This document shows positions 8,886 through 17,536 of a DNA stretch of 64,000 nt, one piece after another. This DNA comes from Armatimonadota bacterium (lineage in GTDB: Bacteria; Armatimonadota; Zipacnadia; JAUWAU01). Where the stretch lies: the NCBI GenBank assembly GCA_030601885.1, contig JAUWAU010000031.1, forward strand, positions 1 to 64,000, read 5' to 3'. The position numbers and the translations under genes are program-made. Under the pieces are notes generated by a model, which saw only the letters and a program-made list of their open reading frames with translations, did no database searches and was not told where the DNA came from. Every line of letters begins with the position of its first letter. The stretch's first letter is position 1.

Positions 8886-9306
8886 AGAGGTCCCGAAACT
8901 CGACGATGAAGATGGGCCCGGCGGGGAGCTGGGGGCCGCCGGAGCAAGCTGCTCCGGCTACAACGGGTGGGCCGACGGGCGGAATCTTCGGGGCAGCAGC
9001 AAGAGCCAGGTCAACATCTGGTGCCAACCCATGGGATCCGGCGATATCAACGCCTATCACAAAGACCTAAAGCTGCCGCTAGAAATCCGCCGAGCGTGCG
9101 TGCCCAAGAAGAAAGCCGACAATGAGCCCGGCAAGTGGAACCGATTCGTGATCACCGTGACCGGGGAGCGTGTGTCGGTGGTGCTCAATGGGGAAAGTGT
9201 CATCGAAGACGCTAAGCTGCCCGGCGTGGCGCCGCGGGGCCCGTTGGCCCTGCAAAACCACGGCGACGCCATCGAGTTTCGCAACCTGTTTATCAAGCAA
9301 AACTAG
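8881..9306 (+). pseudogene. DUF1080 (3-keto-disaccharide hydrolase) C-terminal remnant
   Basis: The frame translates to a C-terminal DUF1080 domain: GYNGWADGRNLRGSSKSQ, then VNIWCQPMGSGDI, KWNRFVITVTGERVSVVLNG and FRNLFIKQN before the stop. DUF1080 proteins are exported concanavalin-like hydrolases or glycan-binding proteins of about 230 residues, often next to Gfo/Idh/MocA oxidoreductases, as here. The N-terminal half and the start are missing; the frame emerges from the right end of MITE copy 1. Without the downstream repeats the stop would lie next to the ribosome-binding site of the oxidoreductase gene, so the two were probably one operon. Not expected to be functional. Confidence 0.7.
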
Positions 9307-9541
9307 GGACAGTGGGGCTGTTGAAAAACGCAGGCCACACGCCCGTTCGCGTAGCGCGGGCTTTCCAGCCCGCGATGTCGGCCTGGAAAGGCCGACCTAC
9401 GCGGTGGGCGGCCGGCGGCCAGACGACGAGCCGGCGGGGCCCGGCTTTTTCAACAGCCCCACAGTCACCTATTTCTGGCGCCTATCACTGGGAACAGTCG
9501 CGTGGTCAGACTGGCTCAGAAATAGGTGACTGTCCCTAGTT
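9301..9541. repeat. Palindromic element with perfect 25-bp arms, split by a MITE
   Basis: The right arm is 9517-9541. The left arm is its exact reverse complement but is split: 9301-9313 plus 9466-9477, with MITE copy 2 inserted between. The arms include AGGGACAGTCACCTATTTCT. The loop is 39 nt (9478-9516). Removing the MITE and one copy of the ACAGT duplication restores an uninterrupted element of about 89 bp. It lies exactly between the DUF1080 stop and the ribosome-binding site of the following oxidoreductase gene. Confidence 0.75.
9314..9460 (-). mobile_element. MITE-like element, copy 2 (with 5-bp target duplication)
   Basis: A 147-bp element with perfect 15-bp terminal inverted repeats, GGGGCTGTTGAAAAA and TTTTTCAACAGCCCC, flanked by ACAGT on both sides (9309-9313 and 9461-9465). 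The core (9351-9400) is a GTAG...CTAC-bounded double hairpin: GCGGGCTTTCCAGCCCGC and GTCGGCCTGGAAAGGCCGAC. It is the inverted homologue of 8689-8885 and lacks the extra repeat found there, so it probably represents the simpler ancestral form. It encodes no protein. Confidence 0.75.
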
Positions 9542-9555
9542 AAAGGAGAGCAGCG

Positions 9556-10812
9556 ATGAAAAGCCCTTCGGTGTCGAACCGCCGCGAGTTCCTCAAAAGC
9601 GCCGCCGCCGGCACGGCGGCGCTGGCGACGGCCGCCAGCCATGCCCGCGTGCTCGGAGCCAACGAGCGGATCTCCATCGGCATCATCGGCTGCGGCCAGC
9701 GGGGCTTCGGCGCCCACATGCCCGGCGTGCACAAGCACGCCAAAGAGCAGAACGTCGAGATCACCGCCGTATGCGACGTGTGGACGGAGTACCTCGAGCG
9801 CGCTGCGGCCCAAGTGCAGGAGTGGCACGGCCGGGCCCCGCGCAAGTTCACGGCGTACGAGGAGCTCCTGGCTGTCAAAGACGTTGACGCGGTCATGATC
9901 GCTACGCCCGACTTCCAGCACTGTGCCCAGCTCGAAGCCTCCGCCAAGGCGAACAAGCATGCGTACTGCGAGAAGCCGCTGGCCATGAACATGGCGGAGC
10001 TCACATCGGCTTGCGATGCGGTGAAGGCCGCCGGCATCGTGGTCCAGATCGGCACGCAGCTTCGCAGTTCGCCCGGGACGGTGGGCTGTAAGAAGCTGTA
10101 CGAGACGGGGGCGCTGGGGACGATATCGCGGGTCGAGCAGTTTCGCAACGGCAACCGGCCCAACTGGTACAAGCGCCTGGTCCGCATGCCGATCGAGGAG
10201 TCGGAGGTCAACTGGCGCAGCTTCCTGATGCACAAGCCCTATCGTCCGTTCAGCGACCGGCTATTCGCCGGCTGGTATGGCTATCGCGAGTTCTGCAGCG
10301 GGTCCATCGGCCAGTTCATGAGCCACTTCATCGACCTGGTTCACTACATCACCGGAGCCCAGTTCCCCAGCAGCGCTGTGGCGCAGGGAGACACGTTCAT
10401 CTGGAAGGACGAGTATCACTTCGACTGCCCCGACCAGATGCAGGCCACCCTTACCTATCCCGAGGGGTTCATGGTCAGCTACTGTACGAACTTCGGCAAC
10501 GGCAGCGGCAATCGCACGGTCATGTATGGCACCCACGGCATCATGGACTTCAGCAACCGGAACAAGCCGGTGGTCTCCGGAGCCGGGGCAACCGAGAAGG
10601 GCTCCCTGCGCGGGAAGGCGCCGGTGGAGCCGGTGGAGTGTTCCGACCACTTCCTCGACTGGCTCCAATGCCTGCGGAGCCGCGAGACCCCGGTCGCGCC
10701 CATCGAGGCCGGCTACCAGCACAGCGTGGCGTGCATCCTCTCCGACCTCGCGTACGAGACGGGCCGCCGCCAGGTCTACGACCAGCGAAAGCGGGAGATC
10801 AGCGAGGGCTGA
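9556..10812 (+). CDS. Tat-exported Gfo/Idh/MocA-family oxidoreductase
   Basis: A 418-residue NAD(P)-dependent oxidoreductase with a twin-arginine signal (SNRREFLKSAAAGTAAL) and a Rossmann motif IGIIGCGQRGFG from about residue 36. The EKPLAMN motif near residue 138 contains the lysine usual in this family. The C-terminal half fits the alpha/beta dimerisation domain (GSIGQFMSHFIDLVHYITG). These enzymes oxidise, reduce or isomerise sugars; exported members often sit with DUF1080 and sugar-isomerase genes, and a DUF1080 remnant lies just upstream. The ATG follows AAAGGAGAGCAGCG. Substrate cannot be assigned. Confidence 0.88.
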   Translation: MKSPSVSNRREFLKSAAAGTAALATAASHARVLGANERISIGIIGCGQRGFGAHMPGVHKHAKEQNVEITAVCDVWTEYLERAAAQVQEWHGRAPRKFTAYEELLAVKDVDAVMIATPDFQHCAQLEASAKANKHAYCEKPLAMNMAELTSACDAVKAAGIVVQIGTQLRSSPGTVGCKKLYETGALGTISRVEQFRNGNRPNWYKRLVRMPIEESEVNWRSFLMHKPYRPFSDRLFAGWYGYREFCSGSIGQFMSHFIDLVHYITGAQFPSSAVAQGDTFIWKDEYHFDCPDQMQATLTYPEGFMVSYCTNFGNGSGNRTVMYGTHGIMDFSNRNKPVVSGAGATEKGSLRGKAPVEPVECSDHFLDWLQCLRSRETPVAPIEAGYQHSVACILSDLAYETGRRQVYDQRKREISEG

Positions 10813-11114
10813 ATCAACTACCCCGAAGATTTCGGCCGCAGGCCGAACTGTAGGGCGGGGATGCCCTTCCCCGCCGGCCTTTGCATCAGCCGACAGAGCC
10901 GACCGTGTGCAGGCGCGGGGATGCCCTTCCCCGCCTGCCTTTGCATCAGCCGACAGAGCCGGCCGTGTGCAGGCGCGGGGATACCCTTCCCCGCCTGCCT
11001 TCGCTGCCACGGGAAGGTAAGACGCCGCGGCACGGCGCAGTCACCTCGACGCGGCTCCCACGCAGGCCGAGAGGGGATATCTCCCTGCAGTGTTCTGTTC
11101 CGGCGAAGAATGCG
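10813..11114. repeat. 60-bp tandem repeat with GTAG-tagged hairpins
   Basis: About 2.4 copies of a 60-bp unit run from about 10854 to 11000. Each begins with a hairpin of the type GGGGATGCCCTTCCCCGCC and continues CTTTGCATCAGCCGACAGAG. The first hairpin is preceded by GTAG (10850-10853), and another small hairpin, TTCGGCC gca GGCCGAA, precedes that (10831-10847). The CTTTGCATCAGCCGACAG tail recurs reversed at 24363-24381. An open frame crosses the array but is composed of the repeat and ignored here. The remainder up to 11114 shows no gene. Confidence 0.65.
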
Positions 11115-13673
11115 ATGAAAGGCTCTCGAGTGCACTTTGGCGCCGTCGCTGCGGTATTGCTTTCCGCCGTACTTGTGGGGCACGCAGCAAGACATGAAGC
11201 GACAGCGCTTCCCGACGACCAAGAAGCCCGGGCATCGCCGGGCAAGTTTGTCTTCACTCGAGCCATGTCCGGGACGTACCTGAAGACGTCGGAGGGCGAA
11301 AGGCGCGTCTCTTTCTCTCATGGTGACTATGTCCGCCCGAGGCTATTGCCCGGGCAGAGCAAGCTCCTTCTAAACTCCCGCAGGGGCGGCCGGCCCGGCA
11401 TCTGGATCGAGGACATTGAGGGGGACGCGAGAGAGAGAATCTGCGACGGCGATCAAGCCAGCGTTTCTTCGGACGGGCGACTCATCGTGTTTCGGCGCGA
11501 GGGCATCATCGTCCGGCGGGAGCTTTCTTCCGGCATCGAGAAGACCGTTTCGCCCGCAGGATGGTCGTCGTGCTCATTCCCGAGTTTTCACCCCGATGGG
11601 CGAGTGCTCTTTGTTTCCCCGGGTCGAGGCACATACACGGCCTATCTTGCTGATCCCCGGCAACACGCATCTCCTGAGTTCCTGTTCGATGGCGAAATCA
11701 GGAGCACTCCCCGGTCTGCACCGGACGGCAGGACCATCGCGTACCAGAACGGGGCGCACATTTACCTATTTGATGTGCACGCAAAGAGCCATCGGCGGCT
11801 GACCTTCGCCGGAGGCGTGCAAAGCTGGCCGATGTGGAGCGAGGACGGCGAAAGCATCGCCTACCTGCAATCGCCCACTCCCGTCGATGGCCCCCGGCAC
11901 GTTTACAGGCTGCAGCTCGACAATCCCCAGAAGGTCTTCCTGGTGCTGAGGGACGTGGAACTTGGGCCCGATTGGAACGGCCTGGGCTTCGCCACCGGCG
12001 TACCGTCGATACTGAACGGGGGCCGGGTGAACTTCTGGCAAAGTGAAGAAGCCGCCCGTTTTCCGCCTGAACTCGGGACCCTCATGAAGCGCGAACAAGG
12101 GTGGCGAGACTTCTCGCCGAATGGCGGAAGGGTCAACGGAGACGTCATCGTTGAATGTGAATGGGGAGCATTGTACCTGTCTGCAGCGACGGGTAAGCTG
12201 CTGCTCATTCCCCAGAAAGATGAGACCTTAGCTCAAGGGACAGAGATACGCCTGCTTGACAGACGAGGCAGACAGGCTGAGCGCATTGCGTCCATCGACG
12301 TCTCGGAGCCCACGGTCGATCGGGTGCCCATCGCGGCCGTTTTTCGCTCGGACAGGGCAGGTCCCATCAGAGCGGCCTTTTCGGTCTCGCGCAGTCGGCC
12401 ATTTGTTGAGATCAAGGCAACGAGGAACTTGGGCGGCGTCCTGATCAAGAAGCGCCTCGAGTTAGCCGTAGTGCCTGACCGAGTCGCGAACGACCTGATT
12501 TACCATCCTGCCAATCAGGCTCCGTCGGGCGTCTCACTGCCGCGCGCGCCGTTCGTCCTGGGCATGGCCGCCGACAAGAGCGGATTGCTCATGGTGGTGA
12601 CACCGGCACGAGAACAGACCGTCCGACTCGTCAAAGACAACGAGCGTGCCGGGTTTCTGGGAGTCGAAGCGTACTGTGCCGGGGAGAGCGTTTTCGTGTC
12701 CGTGCTGCCCGGCGATGACCGGTGGCGCACGACGCAAGTGACGGCCGACGGGGACGGCCAGCCGTGGCAGGTCGTGTGGTCGAACCCATTCCCCGCCCAA
12801 TGGCGCCTGGCCACGCAGGGGGATGATAGGAACTTCGCCCTTATGTCAATGATGGATACGCCCACCAGGGAAAAGAGCATCCCACTTGAGGAAGCTAAAG
12901 GGCTAACGACAGCGCCACGTCGCGCTATTATTTACAGTTACGGCCGCTCACAGAATACTCCGCTGGATAGAATGACGCCGATGGACGTGCTGCACGATGC
13001 GCTGGGAATCGAGCACACCTCCGCTCTGCTCGACATTGAGGGCATTCGGAGCTACCGTCACGCCGAGGCGTGGGTTCCCTACAAGGATCCCAAGGTGGCG
13101 CTGGAGATACTCACCTGGATTCGGCGACGGGACCGACCCGGGGTGCGGCAGAAGATCGACGACGTCTCCGATGACATCCTGATGTCCCTGCAGGGGCTCG
13201 ACATGCGGCTGAGCGAGTACGAGGCTTTCGCCACTCACCTGGAGCGCATGTGCCGGCAGAGAGCCCCATCGGGCCGGGCGCAAGCATTCTTGGAGTTCGT
13301 AGACGGCAGGCTTGCCCAACTGCATCAGCAACTCAGCGGCGGCGCCATCACGCCGCTGGCGGCCGTGGCGGCGAGTGCCCAGGCGTTCAGGAGCAACCGC
13401 GCCGGGGGCTACGACGCACTCAGGCGGCTCGTGATGGCTGCCCTATCAGAGCGACTGCAGGTGCTGGCCGCGTACCGGGAGCTCGCCAAGAGCGTTCGAG
13501 ACACGGCGGGGTTGGCAGTCGCTCACCTCCCCGAGGCCCGCAACATCTGTGAACAGGTCAGAGGGCTCTCCGGGCAGGTGCTCAGGAAGAGGTGCTACCT
13601 GGAGGGGGACTGGCGCGGCGAGCAACCTCTCGGCGGACCGGAGGTTCCCTATGAGAAGATCTCGGATCTGTAG
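11115..13673 (+). CDS. Exported TolB/WD40-like propeller protein of unknown function
   Basis: 852 residues from ATG 11115, with a hydrophobic leader (FGAVAAVLLSAVLVGHAA). Residues about 50-320 carry PD40-type strands: QSKLLLNSRRGGRPGIWIED, DGRTIAYQNGAHIYLFD, WPMWSEDGESIAYL. The rest is a beta-rich region and then an alpha-helical C-terminus with many arginines (about 640-850). The C-terminal part resembles the next gene's product (compare IIYSYGRSQNTPLDRMTP with LIYALEGHAKTPYSLLTQ, each followed by a LG(I/V)E motif), so the two are related neighbours. The 3' end overlaps the next ATG by 23 nt. No enzymatic motif recognised. Confidence 0.7.
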   Translation: MKGSRVHFGAVAAVLLSAVLVGHAARHEATALPDDQEARASPGKFVFTRAMSGTYLKTSEGERRVSFSHGDYVRPRLLPGQSKLLLNSRRGGRPGIWIEDIEGDARERICDGDQASVSSDGRLIVFRREGIIVRRELSSGIEKTVSPAGWSSCSFPSFHPDGRVLFVSPGRGTYTAYLADPRQHASPEFLFDGEIRSTPRSAPDGRTIAYQNGAHIYLFDVHAKSHRRLTFAGGVQSWPMWSEDGESIAYLQSPTPVDGPRHVYRLQLDNPQKVFLVLRDVELGPDWNGLGFATGVPSILNGGRVNFWQSEEAARFPPELGTLMKREQGWRDFSPNGGRVNGDVIVECEWGALYLSAATGKLLLIPQKDETLAQGTEIRLLDRRGRQAERIASIDVSEPTVDRVPIAAVFRSDRAGPIRAAFSVSRSRPFVEIKATRNLGGVLIKKRLELAVVPDRVANDLIYHPANQAPSGVSLPRAPFVLGMAADKSGLLMVVTPAREQTVRLVKDNERAGFLGVEAYCAGESVFVSVLPGDDRWRTTQVTADGDGQPWQVVWSNPFPAQWRLATQGDDRNFALMSMMDTPTREKSIPLEEAKGLTTAPRRAIIYSYGRSQNTPLDRMTPMDVLHDALGIEHTSALLDIEGIRSYRHAEAWVPYKDPKVALEILTWIRRRDRPGVRQKIDDVSDDILMSLQGLDMRLSEYEAFATHLERMCRQRAPSGRAQAFLEFVDGRLAQLHQQLSGGAITPLAAVAASAQAFRSNRAGGYDALRRLVMAALSERLQVLAAYRELAKSVRDTAGLAVAHLPEARNICEQVRGLSGQVLRKRCYLEGDWRGEQPLGGPEVPYEKISDL

Positions 13674-15393
13674 CTTCGCCGGCATCTGCATCTTCGGCTT
13701 GCCTGTGCTGCTGATCGTCGGCATGGCAGTGTGCGCCGAGGCGGGCGCCATTTCCGTTCTCGACGGATGGGAAGACGACGGCTACGTGTCGCTTGACAAC
13801 GGCGAATGCAGCCTGATCTTCTCCCGAGACGACGGCTCGGTGCGCGTCTATGACCTTTCGAAGGCGCAACCGGTCGAGGTGATGACGCTCGCGCCCTTCG
13901 GTGCCGATGAAGAGAGGGCGACCGGCGTAAGCTCCTGCAAGGTGCTGGCGCAGTCGAGGAATGAGGCCCGATGTCAGGTTGCCTTCTCCACGGCGACCGG
14001 CTCCATGGCGGCCATCTTCGTTCTCACCAGCAGGGGCGCCATCCAGGTCCGGCCCGTGGAAAACATGGAGGGGTTGTCGATATCTGCTCCTTTCAAGTAT
14101 GGGGTGCTGCCCAGCAGGCACTTGGACGACAACATCTACGATGCAAGCGACTACCCGGATGTGACACATCTGCACATCCCCTCTGAGAATCTGTTCATCG
14201 GCCTGCTCGAAGGGGGCAATCGCATCCTTGCCTGCGCGTGGCCGTCGGGCGGGCAATCGGTGAGACTGGCGCTGGGCGGCGCCGAGGGGGAACGTCGGAT
14301 CGAGAGGCTGGAGCTGACGCTGGCAGGCCGGGAGGCGTTCATCGGCGCCTTCTCAGCCCCGGGCATTTGGCACGAAGTGGAGCTTACGCCTTCCTACGAA
14401 GAGCAGGATGTCACCCTCGAGTGGGAGCCGCCCTTCGGGGCGCGGTGGAAGACCCAACTGTCGGAGCTCGGAGTGCCAACGACTTTCAGTCACCTGCATA
14501 GCGGAAGGAGACAGTGGCGGCCCACCATTGGGTACTACACGTACCCGTTCTTCTCGGAGGGCGGCAAGGTCGTCCTGCATCTCCACAAGAAGCTCTCATC
14601 CGAGGGCATAGCGCTCATCTACGCCCTCGAAGGCCACGCGAAGACGCCCTATTCCCTGTTGACGCAGAACCTCGGTGTCGAGGAACAGAGGAAGATGCTC
14701 GAGCTGCATCTGGTGGAACACTACTACGTGCTCGACCCCAACCCCATCGACGGCGGTCAGATCATGGCCGCACACTGTTCGGGGAGGGACCAGCTCAAAT
14801 ACACGACGCTGACGGTGGGCGCACAGGCGCGGGAAGTACCGTTCCTCGAAACCCACATAGGCGACAGGGTCCACGAGTGCCAGGTGATCCTGACGTACAG
14901 TGTCCGGCGCTCGCTCGATTGCATGGACGGGCTCGACAAGCGGATAGAGGGCTGGCTGAGGGAGGAGTCAAATAACCTGGGAGTGTCGTCCTTTTTGCGC
15001 AGTCTGCGAGACACCCTGGGCGCCATGCAGCAGGACTACCGCGGGCGGCTCGACGGAGACACTCCGGAGGATAAGATCAAGCACATCCGCGCCATGGCGG
15101 AGAAGTATAGATCCGTCATCCGAGAGGGAGCGGGACGGGAGCTGTGTCCGGAGATACTGTTCTATATCAACGAACTCAACAAGATCATAAGCCTGGACGA
15201 GGACGAGGGCCGGAGATTCGGGTCCTGGGCGCGAAAGCTGTTTCAGCAGGCCGGGTACGCATGCGTCAGCGAACCGGGGGCGGCGGAATACGCGGAGAAG
15301 ATCCGGGCGCACCTTCGCGAGCACATGAGATATCGCCAGTATGAGACCCCCAGGACGTCTGGTTATGCGTCGGGCCTTGTTGCCAAGGACTAA
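13651..15393 (+). CDS. Exported protein related to the C-terminus of its upstream neighbour
   Basis: 580 residues, starting at ATG 13651 shortly after GGAGG (13640-13644), overlapping the previous gene. A signal peptide is clear (ICIFGLPVLLIVGMAVCAEA). It is predicted to be beta-rich for 400 residues and helical at the end (DKIKHIRAMAEKYRSVIREG). It shares a segment with the upstream protein (see there), which suggests partial gene duplication. No known domain recognised. A role in the cell envelope together with its neighbour is inference from export and translational overlap. Confidence 0.65.
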   Translation: MRRSRICSFAGICIFGLPVLLIVGMAVCAEAGAISVLDGWEDDGYVSLDNGECSLIFSRDDGSVRVYDLSKAQPVEVMTLAPFGADEERATGVSSCKVLAQSRNEARCQVAFSTATGSMAAIFVLTSRGAIQVRPVENMEGLSISAPFKYGVLPSRHLDDNIYDASDYPDVTHLHIPSENLFIGLLEGGNRILACAWPSGGQSVRLALGGAEGERRIERLELTLAGREAFIGAFSAPGIWHEVELTPSYEEQDVTLEWEPPFGARWKTQLSELGVPTTFSHLHSGRRQWRPTIGYYTYPFFSEGGKVVLHLHKKLSSEGIALIYALEGHAKTPYSLLTQNLGVEEQRKMLELHLVEHYYVLDPNPIDGGQIMAAHCSGRDQLKYTTLTVGAQAREVPFLETHIGDRVHECQVILTYSVRRSLDCMDGLDKRIEGWLREESNNLGVSSFLRSLRDTLGAMQQDYRGRLDGDTPEDKIKHIRAMAEKYRSVIREGAGRELCPEILFYINELNKIISLDEDEGRRFGSWARKLFQQAGYACVSEPGAAEYAEKIRAHLREHMRYRQYETPRTSGYASGLVAKD

Positions 15394-15500
15394 GCGCCCC
15401 TTTGGGGGCGACAAGGATGCCTCCGCCCCCGGACAAGGATGCAGGCAGGGATGCCTGCGCTCCCAGCGAGCGGACTCACAACGGGACGGGAGATTCTAGC
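15394..15500. repeat. REP-like half element (GCAGGCA/TGCCTGC family)
   Basis: The hairpin GCAGGCA ggga TGCCTGC at about 15441-15457 is followed by GCTCCC. Read in reverse it is the first half of the 66-bp repeats that flank the RAYT gene at 36394 and 37101 (GGGAGCGCAGGCATCCCTGC). GACAAGGATGC occurs twice here, at 15411 and 15432. No second hairpin is present, so this is a single REP rather than a pair. Confidence 0.55.
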
Positions 15501-16349
15501 ATGGGCATGCAGGGCCGCAAGGCAGTAGTCATTGTGACGTGCTTCGTTCTCGTCAGCATGCTCGCGGGAACCGACACGGGCTCGTGCCAAACGCCCCGCA
15601 AGGTCAAGACGAAACTGGGAATCGAGATGGTGCTCATTCCCGCCGGCGAGTTCACGATGGGGAACGCCCAGGGAAGGCCGGATGAGAAGCCGGTGCACAA
15701 GGTCAAAGTTGCCTCCTTCTACATGGACACGCATCTCGTAACTCAAGAGCAGTACGAGATGCTGATGAAAACGAATCCGTCCCGCTGGAAGAATCCGAAG
15801 AATCCGGTAGAGCAAATCCGGTGGTCGGATGCCGTGAGATACCTGAACGCTCGCTCCCAGGCCGAGGGGCTCGAGCCGTGCTACGATTTGAAGACGTGGA
15901 AATGTGACTTTGGCGCCAACGGCTACAGGCTGCCGACGGAAGCGGAGTGGGAGTATGCGTGCCGCGGCGGTACGAAGACCAAGTACTTCTTTGGCGATGA
16001 CGCCCGCAAACTCGGTGTGTTCGGCTGGTATAAGGAGAACGCCGGGAGCCGCCCGCGGCCCGTGGGGCAGAAGCTGCCCAACCCGTGGGGGCTGTACGAC
16101 ATCTATGGGAACGTCGCCGAATGGTGCAACGACCACTACCAGCTCGACTATTACAATAGCAGCGCATCAGAGAACCCCAGAGGGCCGGCCAGCGGAAAGG
16201 CCCGGGTGCTGCGCGGCGGGTCGTGGGATTCGCCGGCCAGCCGTTGCACCAACTCCTACCGCGACAAGGACAATCCCGGCTACGCCGACGTGTGCTTCGG
16301 CTATGACGTGTACGGCTTCCGAGCCGTTCGGCGCGCGGCGGCGAAGTAG
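15501..16349 (+). CDS. Exported formylglycine-generating-enzyme-fold (SUMF1/FGE-like) protein
   Basis: 282 residues from ATG 15501 (a second ATG is at 15507), with a signal segment VVIVTCFVLVSMLAG. The FGE-sulfatase fold is plain: MVLIPAGEFTMG, RLPTEAEWEYACRGG, WGLYDIYGNVAEWCND, ARVLRGGSWDSP and a terminal GFRAVRR. True formylglycine-generating enzymes use a cysteine pair near the C-terminus. Here one cysteine is at SRCTNSYRD, while the RxxG-FRC-type position reads FRAVR, so the copper-binding pair appears incomplete. It could be a non-catalytic or different SUMF1-family protein. The only sulfatase-like gene nearby also lacks the cysteine that FGE would modify. Confidence 0.82.
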   Translation: MGMQGRKAVVIVTCFVLVSMLAGTDTGSCQTPRKVKTKLGIEMVLIPAGEFTMGNAQGRPDEKPVHKVKVASFYMDTHLVTQEQYEMLMKTNPSRWKNPKNPVEQIRWSDAVRYLNARSQAEGLEPCYDLKTWKCDFGANGYRLPTEAEWEYACRGGTKTKYFFGDDARKLGVFGWYKENAGSRPRPVGQKLPNPWGLYDIYGNVAEWCNDHYQLDYYNSSASENPRGPASGKARVLRGGSWDSPASRCTNSYRDKDNPGYADVCFGYDVYGFRAVRRAAAK

Positions 16350-16474
16350 CGATCCGAAATCACTGTCAGGATTCCCTGAGATTGGGCGGCGCGTGGGCCA
16401 GGGGGGCCGTTGCTGCTCCCGTGAGAAGCCCATCGGTGCGCCCTCCAACACACTCGCCGCACTGCTGATACAAT

Positions 16475-17527
16475 ATGCCTCGTCTATTGCAGAGGATTCT
16501 CTCTCTTACAACGGCCGCTCTTCTCGCAGCTCTGACCGCCATCAACGGAGATGTCGTCAGCGCTGCTGACCAACCCGAATCGCGGACCACCGGCTTCGTC
16601 TGCCACGAGTCCTACCTCCGACACGATACAGGCCCGGCACACCCGGATAAGCCGGAGAGACTCGAAGCCATCGTCGCGCAGCTAGAGAAAAAGGGGCTCA
16701 TGGGACGGCTCCGACGCATTGATCCTTCCCCGGCGCCCCTGGAGTCACTCGCCGCCATCCACACGAGGGAGTACGTGGCTGAGGTCGAACGTGCCTGTCG
16801 CGAGGGTAGGCCGTTCCTGCACTCCGCCGACACACCGATCTGCCCCGACTCGTACCAAACGGCGCTACTGGCGGCAGGAGGCGTACTCAGCGCGGTTGAC
16901 GCCGTCATGACCGGGCAGGTCCGGAACGCCTTTTGTGCCGTGCGCCCGCCCGGTCATCACGCCTTGAGCGATAAGGCGATGGGCTTTTGCCTGTTCAACA
17001 ACGTGGCCATCGGAGTCCGATACGTTCAGAGCAAGTACAATGTCAAGAAGGTCCTCATTGTGGACTGGGACGTCCATCACGGGAACGGCACGCAGGCCGC
17101 GTTCTATGCGGACCCCAGCGTCTTGTACTTCTCCGTCCATCAGTATCCGTTCTATCCCGGAACAGGCGCCGAGGCCGAAAAAGGCGCTGGCCGCGGGGAT
17201 GGGTACACGCTCAACGTTCCCCTGCCGTCAGGTAGCGGTGACGACGACTACGTCAGAGTGTTCGAGGAGATCCTGAGGCCGAGGGCGCTTGATTTCGCGC
17301 CAGACTTCGTCATCATCTCGGCCGGTTTTGACGCCCACGAGAACGACCCTTTGGGCTCCATGAAGGTCACCGCGGGCGGGTACGTGAACATCACGCGCAT
17401 TGTTAAGGGCATTGCCGAGCAGTGTTGTGGCGGACGAATCGTTTCCGTGCTGGAAGGCGGCTACAATAGCGAGGCTCTGGCTGAATCGGTCGAGGGCCAC
17501 GTGTCGGCGCTGCTCGAGAACGGCTAA
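16475..17527 (+). CDS. Histone-deacetylase-fold hydrolase with a signal peptide
   Basis: 350 residues with all class II HDAC/AcuC-type motifs: RPPGHHAL (about 155-162), GFCLFNNVAIG, VDWDVHHGNG (about 196-204, zinc ligands), SAGFDAHENDPLG (about 282-294) and the terminal EGGYN. These zinc enzymes remove acetyl groups from lysine, polyamines or similar amines. Unusually, the N-terminus reads as an export signal (LSLTTAALLAALTAINGDVVSAAD) before the domain begins at about residue 38. It lies 9 nt upstream of an MBOAT acyltransferase gene, so a role in acyl-group turnover on an extracytoplasmic substrate is a reasonable inference. Confidence 0.88.
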   Translation: MPRLLQRILSLTTAALLAALTAINGDVVSAADQPESRTTGFVCHESYLRHDTGPAHPDKPERLEAIVAQLEKKGLMGRLRRIDPSPAPLESLAAIHTREYVAEVERACREGRPFLHSADTPICPDSYQTALLAAGGVLSAVDAVMTGQVRNAFCAVRPPGHHALSDKAMGFCLFNNVAIGVRYVQSKYNVKKVLIVDWDVHHGNGTQAAFYADPSVLYFSVHQYPFYPGTGAEAEKGAGRGDGYTLNVPLPSGSGDDDYVRVFEEILRPRALDFAPDFVIISAGFDAHENDPLGSMKVTAGGYVNITRIVKGIAEQCCGGRIVSVLEGGYNSEALAESVEGHVSALLENG

Positions 17528-17536
17528 GAAGTCCGA

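Noticed and set aside
8690..9460. MITE ends as Rho-independent terminators
   Set aside because: The terminal repeats contain runs of T, but they are far apart and carry target duplications, so the mobile-element reading explains them better.
10854..11000. Possible CRISPR array
   Set aside because: The repeats are contiguous 60-bp tandem units with no unique spacers and no cas genes nearby.
10881..11114. N-terminal extension of the propeller protein through the tandem repeat
   Set aside because: The extension is translated repeat DNA; ATG 11115 opens directly into a signal peptide.
16475..17527. acuC assignment for the deacetylase-fold gene
   Set aside because: No acetoin or acs-regulation genes in context (the acs copy is a remnant 7 kb away) and the protein appears exported, so a gene symbol is not justified.
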